Shown here: in pieces, positions 25,293-35,322 of the stretch | How positions within the stretch are numbered: the stretch's first letter is position 1 | Layout: each line of letters starts with the position of its first letter | Assembly (NCBI RefSeq): GCF_003330725.1 | Contig: NZ_CP030840.1 | Coordinates: 1,922,001 to 1,986,000, forward strand | Length of the DNA stretch: 64,000 nucleotides | Direction: 5' to 3' | DNA from: Acidisarcina polymorpha | Lineage (GTDB): Bacteria; Acidobacteriota; Terriglobia; Terriglobales; Acidobacteriaceae | Translations under genes and position numbers: made by a program | The notes under the pieces: generated by a model | Databases searched by the model: none | Told to the model about the DNA's origin: nothing | The model's input: the letters and a program-made list of their open reading frames with translations, nothing else

Positions 25293-25413
25293 CTGGCAGC
25301 ATGTTGAGCGTGGCGGGAAAACAGGAGCTATTGAGGTAAGGTGCGTGGCTCTGTCTTGCAAACGGAGATCGATGAAGCCTTAGATATTAGCGAGGGTTAG
25401 AAGAGGCCATTTT

Positions 25414-26343
25414 ATGCATGCGAAACTCTATGTAAAGATACCGTTGGATGGAGGGATTGAACTCGGTGCCTGGCTCTTTCTCCCAGATCGAGGAGGACCC
25501 CGCCCGGGTGTCTCGATGGCGCACGGCTTCGCGGGAATACAGGAGCATGGCATTGAACCGATGGCTCTGCATTTGCCCGCGCGGGCTTTGTGGTGCTGGT
25601 GCATGATCATCGCAACTTCGGCTCAAGTGGTGGTCAGATTCGCGGCGATGTTGATCCCTGGACGCAGATATCGGACTGGCGGCGAGCGATCTCCTATCTC
25701 GAAGCAAGGCCAGAGGTCGACTCGGAGCGCTTGGGTGTATGGGGAACAAGCTACGCTGGCGGCCATGCTATTGTTCTGGGCGCTACTGACCGCCGCCTCC
25801 GGTGCGTGATAGCCCAAGTCCCGACGATCAGCGGTTTTGAGCAAGGACTCAGAAGGGTCTCGCCTGACATCCAGCTATCGCTCGAAAGCGCATTCAACGA
25901 GGACGAAAGAGCTCAACTGCGCGGGCAACCGCCTGCCCGGCAAGCAATCGTGATTTCCGATGCTTCAATTCCCGCTGCATATCAGACGCAGGAGGCAATC
26001 GATTTTTTACATGCAGCCCCTACCACAAGGACTCTGGGAGAACGAATTTACTCTGCGATCCATACGAGAAGCCCGGATGTACGAGCCGGGAAACTGGATA
26101 TCGCGTGCATCTCCCACTCCGCTGATGCTCATCGTGGCACGAGAAGACAGGCTGACCGTCACCGATCTGGCACTCGAAGCCTACGAGCGGGCCCTCGAGT
26201 CAAAGCGCCTCGTACTTCTGGCTGGAGGTCATTTTGCCCCATATGTCGAGCAGTTTTCAGCGGCCTCCGCAGCTGCTACTGCATGGTTCGACGAACACCT
26301 TATGGCGAGTGATCGAAACGCACTTCTAGAACGTGCTGGATGA
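25414..26343 (+). pseudogene. Alpha/beta hydrolase (dienelactone-hydrolase-like), two frameshifts
   Basis: Three successive + frames make one ~310-residue protein. 25414-~25573 encodes IPLDGGIELGAWLFLP and MAHGFAGIQEHGI. About 25575-26025 encodes FVVLVHDHRNFGSSGG, YLEARPEVDSERLGVWGTSYAGGHA (GxSxG nucleophile) and CVIAQVPTISG. About 26025-26343 encodes LWENEFTLRS, VAREDRLT and LAGGHFAPYV (acid and His). The first break fits loss of one T in a TTT run at about 25572; the second is near 26025. All catalytic residues survive, so inactivation is recent or the breaks are sequencing errors. A family of this type acts on lactones or esters of unknown identity. Confidence 0.85.
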
Positions 26344-26356
26344 CTGAGGAGAGAGC

Positions 26357-27222
26357 ATGGCTGCAAAAGAAACAAGCAATGAAAGTCTGAAGTGGGATGT
26401 GCTAACGATTAAACGTCCAGGACTCACGCGTGATCTTCCTCGCGGCAAGGAAGATTTGGCTTGGGTGGCGAACTCTTCGACGTTGATTTTTGGAGAACGC
26501 GACGGTACTTGTAGACACATTCCTTACAGCCGACCAGTCTCAAATGTTACTCGACTGGGTAGGCTCGAGCGGCAAGGATCTTACCGCTATTTACATGACG
26601 CACGGCCATGGCGATCATTTCTTCGGCTTGGTCCCTATCTTGGAACGATTTCCAAACGCACAAGCCTTGGCCACACCTGCCGTTGTCGCTGCAATGCAGG
26701 CCCATCTGGCTCCCGATTCAATTGATGGATTCTGGCGACGGCTCTTCCCGGGCCAAATTCCCGACTCATTGACGACCGCTCAGCCGATTGCAGAGCGACA
26801 GATTCCAATTGGAAGGTCACGACTTAGTCATCATCGACGCCGGTCATACGGATACTGCGGTATCCACCTGCCTTTATGTACCATCCGCCGGGCTGCTCGT
26901 TGGTGGAGACGTTGTCTACAACGGCATTCACGTCTACCTGGGAGAGACCGATCTTCGTACTCGCCGGGATTGGATAGAAACGCTTGACCGAATCGAGAGC
27001 TTGAGCCCGACTGCAGTCGTGGCAGGGCACAAGAAGCCGGACAATCAAGACGCTCCGGGCATCATCGCCGAAACCCGGCAGTATCTTCGCGATTTCGACG
27101 AACTCAACAGATCGACCTCGACGGCCCATGAGCTCTACGAAGCGATGCTCGCGCGTCACCCAGACCGCGCCAATCCTGGCTCTCTCTGGGAAGCTTCAAA
27201 TGCGGTGAAAAAGCAACCTTAG
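26357..27222 (+). pseudogene. Metallo-beta-lactamase-fold hydrolase, two frameshifts
   Basis: A ~288-residue MBL-fold protein spread over three + frames. ATG 26357 opens DLAWVANSSTLIFGERD. After a break near 26505 comes VLVDTFLTADQSQ and the zinc motif THGHGDHFFG. After a break near 26795 comes FQLEGHDLVIIDAGHTDTAVSTCLYVP, LVGGDVVYNGIH and VVAGHKKPDNQD. The three metal-ligand blocks (HxHxDH, GHTD, GHK) are all present. It starts 13 bases after the preceding broken hydrolase, so they were one operon. The natural substrate is unknown (glyoxalase-II-like or quorum-lactonase-like relatives exist). Confidence 0.85.
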
Positions 27223-27826
27223 CATCGATACCACAACGCATCCGGTCAACCTATCCAGGTGAGGGGATAACTCACAACATCTCGGCGAGGTGGTTGAAGG
27301 AGCTTGTATGCGTGGGATCTCACTATTTCTGATGACGATTGCCGCGAATTTATTTATGCCGCGCCGGCGGTAGTCGAGGCGCCTTCTTCTGCTATTCATT
27401 TGAGCGATCAGACTCATGATCTAATCGCCACGAGCTTTCAATTGCTTATAGAACATGCCAACAAGCACGACATTCAAGATCATTCTCCCCTGTTCCGCCA
27501 TCGTCTTCCCCAAAAGCCTAAGCCGCCCGAGCTGGATGGTCGAACCATGCCTCTTGATTTTGTCAGGAGACCGAATGCCGTGGCACTACCTCGCGGCACT
27601 ACCTAGGGATGGATCATCAGTGGCACGGGAAGAAGCTAAGGACAGAGAAACTTCGCAGACCTCGAATGAGGGTGTGTGGAGGGATGTAATTGGCGATCGC
27701 GAGGTTGATTACAGTTCCGGACCAGGAGTTCGAGCTGCCAACCGAAATTCAACAGCCGGCGGGATGCCAACGAAAGGTTGCTTCTTCCCATGGCATAACC
27801 GAAACCATGAATTAGAGAGGACGACG
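27223..27826 (+). other. Gap before catalase, nothing clearly coding
   Basis: About 600 bases. At 27308 an ATG with GAAGGAG nearby opens a 21-codon frame with a signal-peptide look (MRGISLFLMTIAANLFM) that stops at once; an overlapping frame then runs on to 27606 without family motifs. This may be a broken small secreted protein, but evidence is thin. No RNA or repeat was seen. Confidence 0.3.
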
Positions 27827-29282
27827 ATGGCAGACACAATCTTTACCAGTGCGACCGGAGCACCGGTTGCCGACAACACAAACTCACTCACCGCAGGTCC
27901 CCGCGGGCCTGTCCTATTGCAGGATATTTGGCTGATCGAGAAGCTCGCTCATTTTGACCGCGAGGTCATCCCGGAACGCAGAATGCACGCGAAGGGGTGG
28001 GGCGCCTACGGTACCTTCACCACGACCCACGACATTACCAAGTACACGAAAGCAAAGATATTTTCCGAGATCGGCAAGCAAACTCCTCTCTTTTTGCGTT
28101 TTTCGAGCGTAGCCGGCGAACGCGGCGCGGCCGATGCAGAACGCGATATTCGCGGGTTTGCAATAAAGTTTTATACCGAAGAAGGAAACTGGGACATTGT
28201 GGGTAACAACACCCCCGTTTTCTTCTTTCGAGACCCGTTACGCTTCCCGGATCTGAACCACGCGATTAAGCGTGATCCCAGGACCGGTCTCCGCAGCCCG
28301 CAAAACAACTGGGACTTCTGGACCAGTCTTCCCGAAGCCATCCATCAAGTGACGATTGTCATGTCAGAACGAGGCATACCGAAGAGCTTCCGACACATCA
28401 CGGATTCGGCAGCCATACATTCTCGATGATCAACGCTCACAATGAACGAGTTTGGGTGAAGTTTCATTTCCGCACACAACAGGGGATTGAGAATCTCGCT
28501 GATGCTGAGGCCGCAGCGCTGGTAGCGGGAGACCGGTAGACGCATGGACGTGATCTTCTCAACGCGATCGATAGCGGGGATTTCCCTCGTTGGACGCTGT
28601 ATATCCAGGTCATGACAGAAGACCGGGCAAAGCAACATAAGCATAATCCGTTCGATTTAACGAAGGTTTGGCCAAAATCCGATTACCCACTAATTGAAGT
28701 TGGAGTTCTCGAACTGAACCGCTATCCTGAAAACTATTTTGCAGAAGTCGAGCAAGCTGCGTTTTCCCCCGCGAATGTTGTTCCTGGCATTGGCTTCTCG
28801 CCGGATCGGATGCTTCAGGCGCGCTTATTCTCCTACGGGGACACGCAACGTTACAGGCTGGGCGTCAACTTCACCACATCCCTGTCAATTCAGCGAAAGG
28901 ATGCCCATTCCATCAGACGTTTCACCGGGACGGCGCCATGCGAACCGACGGTAACCTCGGCGGGACCATCAGCTACAACCCGAATTCGTATGGGACATGG
29001 GACAATCAACCGAAGTATGCTGATCCTGCGCTCGAGCTACATGGCGATGCTGATCATTGGGACCATTACTTGGACGATGATCACTATGAGAAACCTGGCA
29101 ACCTCTTCCGCAAGATGACTCCGGCTCAACAGCAGGTTCTCTTCGAAAACACCACCCGTGCGATTTCAGGAGCTTCAGAGGAAGTACTTCTTCGCCATAT
29201 GAAGAACTGCACAAAGGCTGATTCGGCTCATGGAGAAGGGGTATCGCGCGCACTTGGACTCAATGTCACGACCCAAGTCTGA
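27827..29282 (+). pseudogene. Monofunctional haem catalase, inactivated
   Basis: About 485 codons of a clade-3-type catalase (hydrogen peroxide to water and oxygen). Present in order: [39 protein letters not shown] (distal His), [12 protein letters not shown], then a 1-base deletion after 28398 ([15 protein letters not shown] split). A TAG stop follows at about 28538 (GDR-stop-THGRDLL, where Glu is usual). [25 protein letters not shown] and the haem-Tyr region [14 protein letters not shown] come next, then a second 1-base deletion near 28873, and [12 protein letters not shown] and the C-terminus. Two deletions plus a nonsense codon make genuine inactivation more likely than sequencing error. 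Confidence 0.92.
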
Positions 29283-30291
29283 TTCTCATTCTCATCATCG
29301 GACCATCAGTCCGAAGGTCGTATGTTCGATGGAAGCTGTTTCTGGCATAGGATCCCATCCCTCGCTTGTGTGTAGTGCAAAAGAGTTGGCCGCAAACGCC
29401 ACTAGACAGTCTTCCGTTCGATTTGCTCCGGACTCGGTGTTTTGAATGCATTCTTGAGATCGAGCCGGGAGCTATATCGCGCTAAGGGATAATCGGAAGC
29501 AGAAGGTGCTCTCTCTTTATTCCGCAAGTGCTCTTATCGCATTCAAGAACAAAGAGGCGACCGTGGATTGAAGGAGATTGGCAAACGTTATGACGGAAAG
29601 TATGCCATCCTATTCTCTTGGCGATTCCGGCCCTTTACGCAGCCGGTCAGACGTGTCTCACGAGCAATGTATTTGGCCACGTAGCTCTCCTAGGGCTTGA
29701 CGACTAGCGAAAACCCAATCCTCCCCGCCGCATAAGGTGTGGTCACACGCTATTCTCAATAAAGCGGCAACCCCATCCGCAGGAAACGGAAGAGAGCGTC
29801 TCGGGCCGCGGGTCTTCGTTTCTCCGACGGTTTGGTCGACGATCGATCTGACAATTCGTACAAGACCGCGCTAGAAATCGAGTTTGCTTCTGATCCCATC
29901 CAACTTCCTAACGCGTACTGCCGGTCGAGAAAGGAGGCACTTGTCGCATCTGAACCGGGAGGCGCAGATAGGTAAGTTTGACTCGGACCTTCCACGGATG
30001 TGAGATTTGGTAAAACAAAAGCCTACTGTTGCCGTCCGTTGAAACATCTCAGGATTACTGCCACCTCCCCTGGAGCCGCGACCGTCTCTGGGGTCGCTAA
30101 GGTGAAAGTGCGTCTCCTGCTCGACGTGCATTAGCTCTGCTGCCAGACCCTCTATGCCCCCTCGGACGAGTGGAAGCGTGTTTGCGCTTCATCGGATTAC
30201 CTCATTCATATCTGTCCCTTGCAGTTGGGATGATCGGCCTATCCCTCTTTCGAGTTCTCAAACCTCTTATGGTTTGGAACACCCCTCTACG
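29283..30291. other. ~1 kb gap, no supported gene
   Basis: Short frames occur on both strands (for example 29756-29995 -, 29871-30131 -), but none shows a family motif, signal peptide or ribosome-binding site. No tRNA, hairpin terminator or repeat was recognised. It follows the broken catalase and is probably degraded sequence. Confidence 0.4.
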
Positions 30292-31233
30292 TCATTGAAC
30301 CGGGCACATTGGACGCCTCACACCAAACCGCATTACGAGCGACAGGTCACGCTTCATCAGGGCTATGCGGCCACTTACATCTCCGAGCATGGCAATCCTG
30401 TCGGTCAAATCATCGATCGATACCCTCACGCGCGTTTCCGCACCGCCGGTCGTCAGAGCTACTATCTTCATTTGATCCTTGGTGCCGTCAGAGGAATTCA
30501 GTCGGCCCGACGCAATCCACTCGGCCTTGAGTTGTTCCAGGCGACTTCCATGACTTGCAGTTGGCCCTGGGGGGACAAGCTGAAGGTATTGGAGTACGAC
30601 AGGAGGGTAGAACGTGTTGAGGGACGGCGGGCGGTCGAAGAGCGGTGCAAGCATGTTGGTCTCGTCCGATACGCGTCCCTCTGGACCACGTTGTTTTCGG
30701 ACAGCCAAGTAGGCAAGGACCGTTGACGCGATGCCTGACCCTATTCCAATTCCATCTCCGACGTTATTGACCTTGGCTCCCAGTGTCGTAAACTGGGTCG
30801 CACTTACCGCCGCTCCGGTGCCAGAACCGGTGATCAATGCGGCCGCGTTCAGTCTGGCCACTGTCTTGTCTCGACTGGCTTTCAGTGATGTCTGCAGATT
30901 TGACAGTGTGCCGCGCTCGTTCGCGATCACACCCATTGCGCTATCGACATCCAGGCTCGCAGCTTGAACAGATTCCAACACAAGCTGGCGAAGTGTCAGC
31001 GCCTCAAGCGATCCTGCCGTCGTTCCGCAGTTTTCCCCGTCTTGAAGTGATTGCAAGCGCTTTATGGTGGGAGTTAACCCGAGAAGATCAGAAACCTGCT
31101 CGATTTGCCGTTGCGAAAGATCCGACGTACGGAGCTCCTTCGTAGCGGAGTCATCTTGAGCGGGTGCGGCGCCGCTGTATAGGAGACAAGCGCAAAGAAA
31201 GAACTGCATGCGTCCTCTCATCATCTTCTTCAT
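30292..31233 (-). CDS. Secreted hypothetical protein
   Basis: 313 residues with a signal peptide (MQFFLCACLLYSGAAPAQ). The mature part begins with a helical, Gln/Leu-rich region (LSQRQIEQVSDLLGLTPTIKRLQSLQ) and then ANERGTLSNLQTSLKASRDKTVARLN. Next comes a Gly-rich segment resembling a glycine-zipper membrane insertion (LGAKVNNVGDGIGIGSGIASTVLAYLAVRKQRG). The C-terminal third is polar. I recognise no named family. An ATG at 31233 or the in-frame ATG at 31221 could be the start. A small frameshifted gene lies upstream on the same strand. Confidence 0.65.
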   Translation of the reverse strand: MKKMMRGRMQFFLCACLLYSGAAPAQDDSATKELRTSDLSQRQIEQVSDLLGLTPTIKRLQSLQDGENCGTTAGSLEALTLRQLVLESVQAASLDVDSAMGVIANERGTLSNLQTSLKASRDKTVARLNAAALITGSGTGAAVSATQFTTLGAKVNNVGDGIGIGSGIASTVLAYLAVRKQRGPEGRVSDETNMLAPLFDRPPSLNTFYPPVVLQYLQLVPPGPTASHGSRLEQLKAEWIASGRLNSSDGTKDQMKIVALTTGGAETRVRVSIDDLTDRIAMLGDVSGRIALMKRDLSLVMRFGVRRPMCPVQ

Positions 31234-31390
31234 GCCTCTCGGCTCCTTTCAGCCCCTTTGATGATTGGCTAGCTCATGGCTCGCGGAGCAGTTGCGTGTC
31301 CGTCCCCACCGGCCACACTTCTGGTAAGAGTGCGCCCTCGCTCGCGTAGTTATCGAGAACGGCCCACTCCTGTTCTTGCACACGGAGAAG

Positions 31391-31619
31391 TCAGTAGCGC
31401 ACAGCAGGAATCGCCTTTATCCCGCGGCACACCTCTTTTCGCTCATGAAGGAGTTGTGCTTCAAGATCCTCCATTGGATCCCTCAAACGATTGACTGTAA
31501 TCGCATCAGTAAAGCCGTGATTAAGGAGATGCCTCAAGGGCGCGTACCTCCTCCAGACGTTCAAGCCTTTGCTCCTCCGAAGCGGCGAGTGGCACTTGCT
31601 GCTGTTGCTCTTCACTCAT
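31391..31619 (-). pseudogene. Small coiled-coil protein gene, frameshifted
   Basis: ATG 31619 has AAAGGAG upstream and begins MSEEQQQQVPLAASEEQRLERLEEVRALEA. The frame stops after 32 codons, but the next frame continues coherently with HGFTDAITVNRLRDPMEDLEAQLLHERK to a stop at 31391. Together they make a ~76-residue charged coiled coil. The parallel composition of the two halves suggests one gene with a single frameshift near 31530. No family recognised. The rest of 31234-31928 shows nothing I can support. Confidence 0.35.
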
Positions 31620-31928
31620 TGTTGAGGCTCCTTTCGTTCGCACTTCGGGGAAGGTCCGTTCAACGCTTGTGAGAGGCCACTTCCATCATCGCTACATCTT
31701 CGAGGCTCTCAAGACGCCCAAGGTCGTTCTTGCAGGGAGCGTTGGGGTTCTTCTACGGGAATCGCGCGTCAAGCGATTCGGCGCTCTCTAGTAGCACTTG
31801 CGGGCGCCACAGCTTTCGACGGGCTTCTGTTGAACGACCGAGACTCAGCATTGCACTGCTGCGGCTGCCAGCACCGTTCCGCATGAGGCCCATGATCTTT
31901 GCGTGGGCCCGATGTGAAGAAACGTCTG

Positions 31929-32726
31929 CTATCTGTCCAGCGAACGCATCGCACCGCTGATAACGTCGGTGACATGTTCCGGTTTAGATAGCATGATTAC
32001 GTGGCAGGAATCAGCCACGCTCGTCACCGCGTGCATCCGTTGCGACTCGAACTCTTCCAACTTCGGTTGAATGATGCGATCACGCTTCGCGATGATGAAC
32101 CAGGACGGTTTCGTTCTCCATGCTGCCGTAGTGATGGGCGTATCCAGGGCCGTTGCAGTGATCGGCCCTTGTGTCGCGATAAGCGTTGTCTTCTCTCTTA
32201 CGGGGAGGTCTTCTGCAAAATCTGACAGGATGCCTTCCGGAAGAAGCTTAAGGTATCCCTCGGCATCAGGAGCAATCAGATGATCCGCCACCACCGGGGA
32301 GGGCGGATAAAGAGCATTCAGCGTCATCGTAGATTCACCCGCATCAGGCGCGAACGCGGCCACATACACCAAACCGATCACGTTGGGATCATTACCCGCC
32401 TCAGTAATGACGGCCCCTCCGTAGGAATGGCCAACCAGAATCACGGGTGACGGGGCAATCGCAATCGCTCGTTGCACCGTGGCAACATCGTTCGCCAGAG
32501 ATGAGAGCGGAAGCTGAACTGCTACTACGTTTATTCCTCTCGCTTCAAGGCGCGGGATGACTTCCTTCCAACTGGAGCCGTCAGCCCATGCTCCGTGAAC
32601 GAGGATCACGGTGCCAACCTTGCCACCTCTATAACCCTGCGCATAGGCGAAGTTTGCGATGCATATGAGTATCGCGACGCTGATTGCAATGAGCCTTCCT
32701 ACAGCAGGTAACTTAAGGGCTTTCAT
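31929..32726 (-). CDS. Exported alpha/beta hydrolase (EstC-like)
   Basis: About 265 residues. A signal peptide (LIAISVAILICIANFAYAQ) precedes a compact esterase-type fold. The oxyanion region is VILVHGAWADGSSW, the nucleophile Ser is in VGHSYGGAVI, the Asp is in AKRDRIIQP, and the His is in VADSCHVIMLSKPE. This is the plant-hydroxynitrile-lyase-like/EstC group common in soil bacteria. GAGGAGATACT precedes ATG 32726; the upstream in-frame ATG at 32762 lacks such a signal. It stands alone. Confidence 0.88.
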   Translation of the reverse strand: MKALKLPAVGRLIAISVAILICIANFAYAQGYRGGKVGTVILVHGAWADGSSWKEVIPRLEARGINVVAVQLPLSSLANDVATVQRAIAIAPSPVILVGHSYGGAVITEAGNDPNVIGLVYVAAFAPDAGESTMTLNALYPPSPVVADHLIAPDAEGYLKLLPEGILSDFAEDLPVREKTTLIATQGPITATALDTPITTAAWRTKPSWFIIAKRDRIIQPKLEEFESQRMHAVTSVADSCHVIMLSKPEHVTDVISGAMRSLDR

Positions 32727-33032
32727 AGTATCTCCTCGACTGGGTGACGTGGTTTCGGGCATGCTACATGCAGGTCACGGAACACATGTCGCTAGAGGGT
32801 TTCTGCAGTACCTGTGATACTCGAATCGATAGTTGCCATTTGTTCTGACGCAATTCAGAGGCAATGTAGAATGTCGAAATCTATCAAGTATGTGCCAGTT
32901 GCTCGCAACCATCGCGCTTATAAGCACCCGCAGTTGGTGTTGGAGAGGAGCCTGACTGCCAACGATCAACAACAGAGGTGGCGTCGAGTTGATACGCTAC
33001 TTGACCAGTCGATCCCCGAACAGCGTTACTCT

Positions 33033-33584
33033 CTATCTGCCAGAGGGTGCCCGGAGAGACCAAGACCTGCGTTCTGTCTCGTCGACCCAGTTCTCGAGGA
33101 CGCTTGTTGTCGCCACATCTCCGGCGTCATCAGTGAGAGCATAGATCGCTTTCATGCTCAGAGCGAGAGCTTTATAGTCTTCAAACAATTCGCTCAGCAT
33201 GTCTTGCGGAGTCACAAAGTCCGCATCGTTATCTTTGAGACGCCGCAACCGGCTCATCTGTCTGACGGAGCGATGGGTAATACCTCCGATCTTCCGCACG
33301 TGTTCGGCGATATCTCTGTCATTGCGAAGATCTGTTCCCCTGCTCGTCTGCCGGGAATAGTTGCCGAGCTTCCGCAGCAGGAGAGAAGCTGTCACGGTGC
33401 CCTGCTTGATCGAAGTAGCGAGGCGGGGAATCTCGTTCCAATGCGTGCGGATCGTTTTGAGATCGAGTGCGGCTCCTATCGTAGGCTTGAGTGTCTCGTG
33501 TTTGGTTGTCCCTTTCGGGACGTACAGTTTCGTGTTGCCCAGATCGCGAATGCGCGGGGCAAAGCGGAACTCCAGCAGGTGCAT
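33033..33584 (-). pseudogene. Chimeric frame: Tn3-family transposase piece fused to Dps piece
   Basis: 183 codons in one frame. Residues 1-79 (33584-33348) are the C-terminal core of a Tn3-family transposase: [18 protein letters not shown], then [20 protein letters not shown] and [12 protein letters not shown]. Residues ~86-183 (33329-33033) are the C-terminal half of a Dps/ferritin-like starvation protein: [30 protein letters not shown] and [20 protein letters not shown]. The Dps ferroxidase N-terminal half is missing, as are the rest of the transposase and any res/resolvase genes. A deletion or transposition junction has joined them; a functional fusion is improbable. Confidence 0.85.
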
Positions 33585-33660
33585 GAGAGAGCTTAGCGGC
33601 CTTCATGAGCATGCGCAACTAAGTGAGACGGTAAATAAAACCGTCGTTTGGAGCGCGGAA

Positions 33661-34053
33661 CTACCCTGTAATTGAGGCATTTTCACGACCCATAAGGCGA
33701 TTTATGGTCGCAACGAGCGCGCGCGGACCGGCGAAGGTATAGAAGACTTCCTCAGCCGTTCCGTCCAGCGATTGGAAAGCTGCCGCCGTCAACAGCAGCA
33801 TCTTCATCGTTGGCCGTAACTGATGGGCCGTAGCGAGGACCGTCGCCTGCTGCTCCTTGGAGAGCGTGTGACACAGAATGGTAAGGTTTATATGCCTCGA
33901 ACGCAGGATCCGGTCGGCGTCCGCGAGTTCCATTACGGGATAAACCTCATAGCCTGCCTTTTCCAACATCCAACTGCGCGTTTCAAGCAACGGCGGGTCA
34001 AGTCCGTAAATCAGGACCTTTGTGGGCGCGCTGGTCTCGAAGGCGTTTGGCAT
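33661..34053 (-). CDS. Receiver-like (pseudo-response-regulator) protein
   Basis: 130 residues with the alternating beta/alpha pattern of a response-regulator receiver: KVLIYGLDPPLLETRSWMLEKAGYEVYPV (beta1-alpha1-beta2), INLTILCHTLSKEQQ (beta3) and KMLLLTAAA (beta4). The phospho-acceptor Asp that should end beta3 is Cys/His here and the acidic pair after beta1 is reduced to one Asp, so it probably cannot be phosphorylated normally. No output domain. Such stand-alone divergent receivers are common in Acidobacteriota. No partner kinase is nearby. Confidence 0.6.
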   Translation of the reverse strand: MPNAFETSAPTKVLIYGLDPPLLETRSWMLEKAGYEVYPVMELADADRILRSRHINLTILCHTLSKEQQATVLATAHQLRPTMKMLLLTAAAFQSLDGTAEEVFYTFAGPRALVATINRLMGRENASITG

Positions 34054-34215
34054 GGCAAAGTAGGATAAAAAGCCCGTAAATGCAATGTCGGATGGCCGAC
34101 ATGAAGCATCCGAATGAAAGTTGGGTATATACGAACCTACCCATCCTAGTCAGGCGTGACCTGCTACCGTTACCCGGACGGCAGTCCTTTGCTCCGATGT
34201 GATTCGGAACTAGGC

Positions 34216-34325
34216 GGTTGCAGTTGATTGGCTTTCCTTCACGTAATTCGCAAGATTTGTAAAATCTCCCGCTGCTTTTTGCAAGTCGATCTCACGCGAG
34301 GAGCTCTCATTACGAATCTACTCAT
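34216..34325 (+). repeat. Interspersed repeat R, copy 1
   Basis: About 105 bases shared with 35323-35430 (copy 2) and, in part, 61633-61690 (copy 3). Core in all: TCGCAAGATT, then 13-17 variable bases, then GCT-CTT-T--GCAAG-C-ATC; copies 1 and 2 also share GCAGT-GAT, CTGCTTTT and ACGAATCTA. It lies just upstream of a truncated SDR gene. Confidence 0.65.
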
Positions 34326-34350
34326 TAAAGTTACGAGGCGTAGCGTTAGG

Positions 34351-34548
34351 ATGTTGCCTTGGCCGAAAACTTGGCCTTCCGGGAAGGTTGTGATTGTTAC
34401 GGGAGCCGCTAGCGGCATCGGCCTGGCGACGACACAGTTGTTCCTTGCTGAGGGAGCCCACTTAGTTGCAGAGGATATCCATCCTGAAATCGACAAACAT
34501 TTCGAACAGAACGCCTGGTGGTCGCGGTTGCCTCTTCTTTGGGCATGA
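34351..34548 (+). pseudogene. SDR oxidoreductase, N-terminal fragment
   Basis: 66 codons from ATG 34351. The NAD(P)-binding start of a short-chain dehydrogenase is clear ([33 protein letters not shown]), with TGxxxGIG and the second-strand acid. After about 45 residues the sequence becomes unrelated and stops; the NNAG and YxxxK motifs are missing. It lies between repeat copy 1 and a TetR fragment, so the locus once may have held an SDR-TetR module like the others in this window. Confidence 0.75.
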
Positions 34549-34789
34549 CACCCTCCGAGTGCTTACGATGCCTAAATGCACCCAGCGGTCAGTCGTTTGG
34601 TTCCGATGATGCTGCCGTAATTGCGCTCTCGATCACTTCATGAATGCAGATGGCGGTATCGGGAACAAGGAGAGGGGTATGACCGTACACCAGCTGTAGA
34701 TGTGACGCTCGCTGCATCGCCTGTGCGGAGTCGGAAGATCCGACCTTTGGGTCTCTGCTCGACCTGCTACACGCTCAAGGGTCAAGATG

Positions 34790-35205
34790 AGGAGCACTTC
34801 GGCGGCTCAGGGGACGTGACTTCAGAATCGATCATCGATCAGGCATCTAGTGCAAGCGAGGCGGCTCGAGGCCTGTGTCAGGCGTCAGCGATCGGGTTCA
34901 CCGGTGAGAGCACTCCAGCGGGATGTCTACTGGCGGTTCGGCCGTCAGCTGCTCTGCTGCCGCGGAGGTCCAGAAAGCACTGCGCGGCATACGGCTCAAC
35001 ATCTAGAGGAGTCTTCAAAGGAAGATTGTTGCCGACTCATCAGTGAATAAGCTGACGCCGAAGATCGATGCAGAGGCCCTAGCAGGTTACGTCATGGCCG
35101 TTGTCCAAGGGATGTCACGTTAGCCCGGGAGGTGCCACCAGGACGAAACTCTTGTCTGTTGCATTGGAAGCGATGCTGGCAAGGCCAACTGCAAGCTAGT
35201 ACTTT
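34790..35205 (+). pseudogene. TetR regulator fragment, degenerate duplicate of 60959-61579
   Basis: Clear nucleotide similarity to the C-terminal two thirds of the intact TetR gene at 60959. Examples are GACGTGACTTCAGAA, CAGGCGTCAGCGATCGG, TTCACCGGTGAGAGCACTCC and ACTCTTGTCTGTTGCAT, identical in both. The translated part GDVTSESIIDQASSA...QASAIGFTGESTPAGCLL is intact, but an indel after it and a TAG at about 35008 break the frame. The DNA-binding N-terminus is absent. Similarity continues beyond the stop (GCAAGCTAG...TTTCAGAC) into repeat R on both sides, showing a segmental duplication. Confidence 0.85.
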
Positions 35206-35322
35206 CAGACGTTTACCCGTATGCGAGTGCGTGCCGCCGTCCGCTCCGTCCCAGACAGTTAAGCAGGACTTGTTGACCTTCATTCCCCTGCATAATAGTT
35301 TCCTATGATGTGGGGGGCAAAT

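Noticed and set aside
26529-26541. GCCGACCAGTC resembling the ACCGAC-N2-GTCGGT operator
   Set aside because: It lies inside coding sequence of the MBL-fold gene (TADQS) and lacks the right arm; coincidence.
30154-30726. 190-codon plus-strand open frame
   Set aside because: Mostly antisense to the signal-peptide-bearing gene 30292-31233; no motif or ribosome-binding site.
32814-33596. 260-codon plus-strand open frame
   Set aside because: Antisense to the Tn3/Dps chimera, whose two families are recognisable; no domain in this frame.
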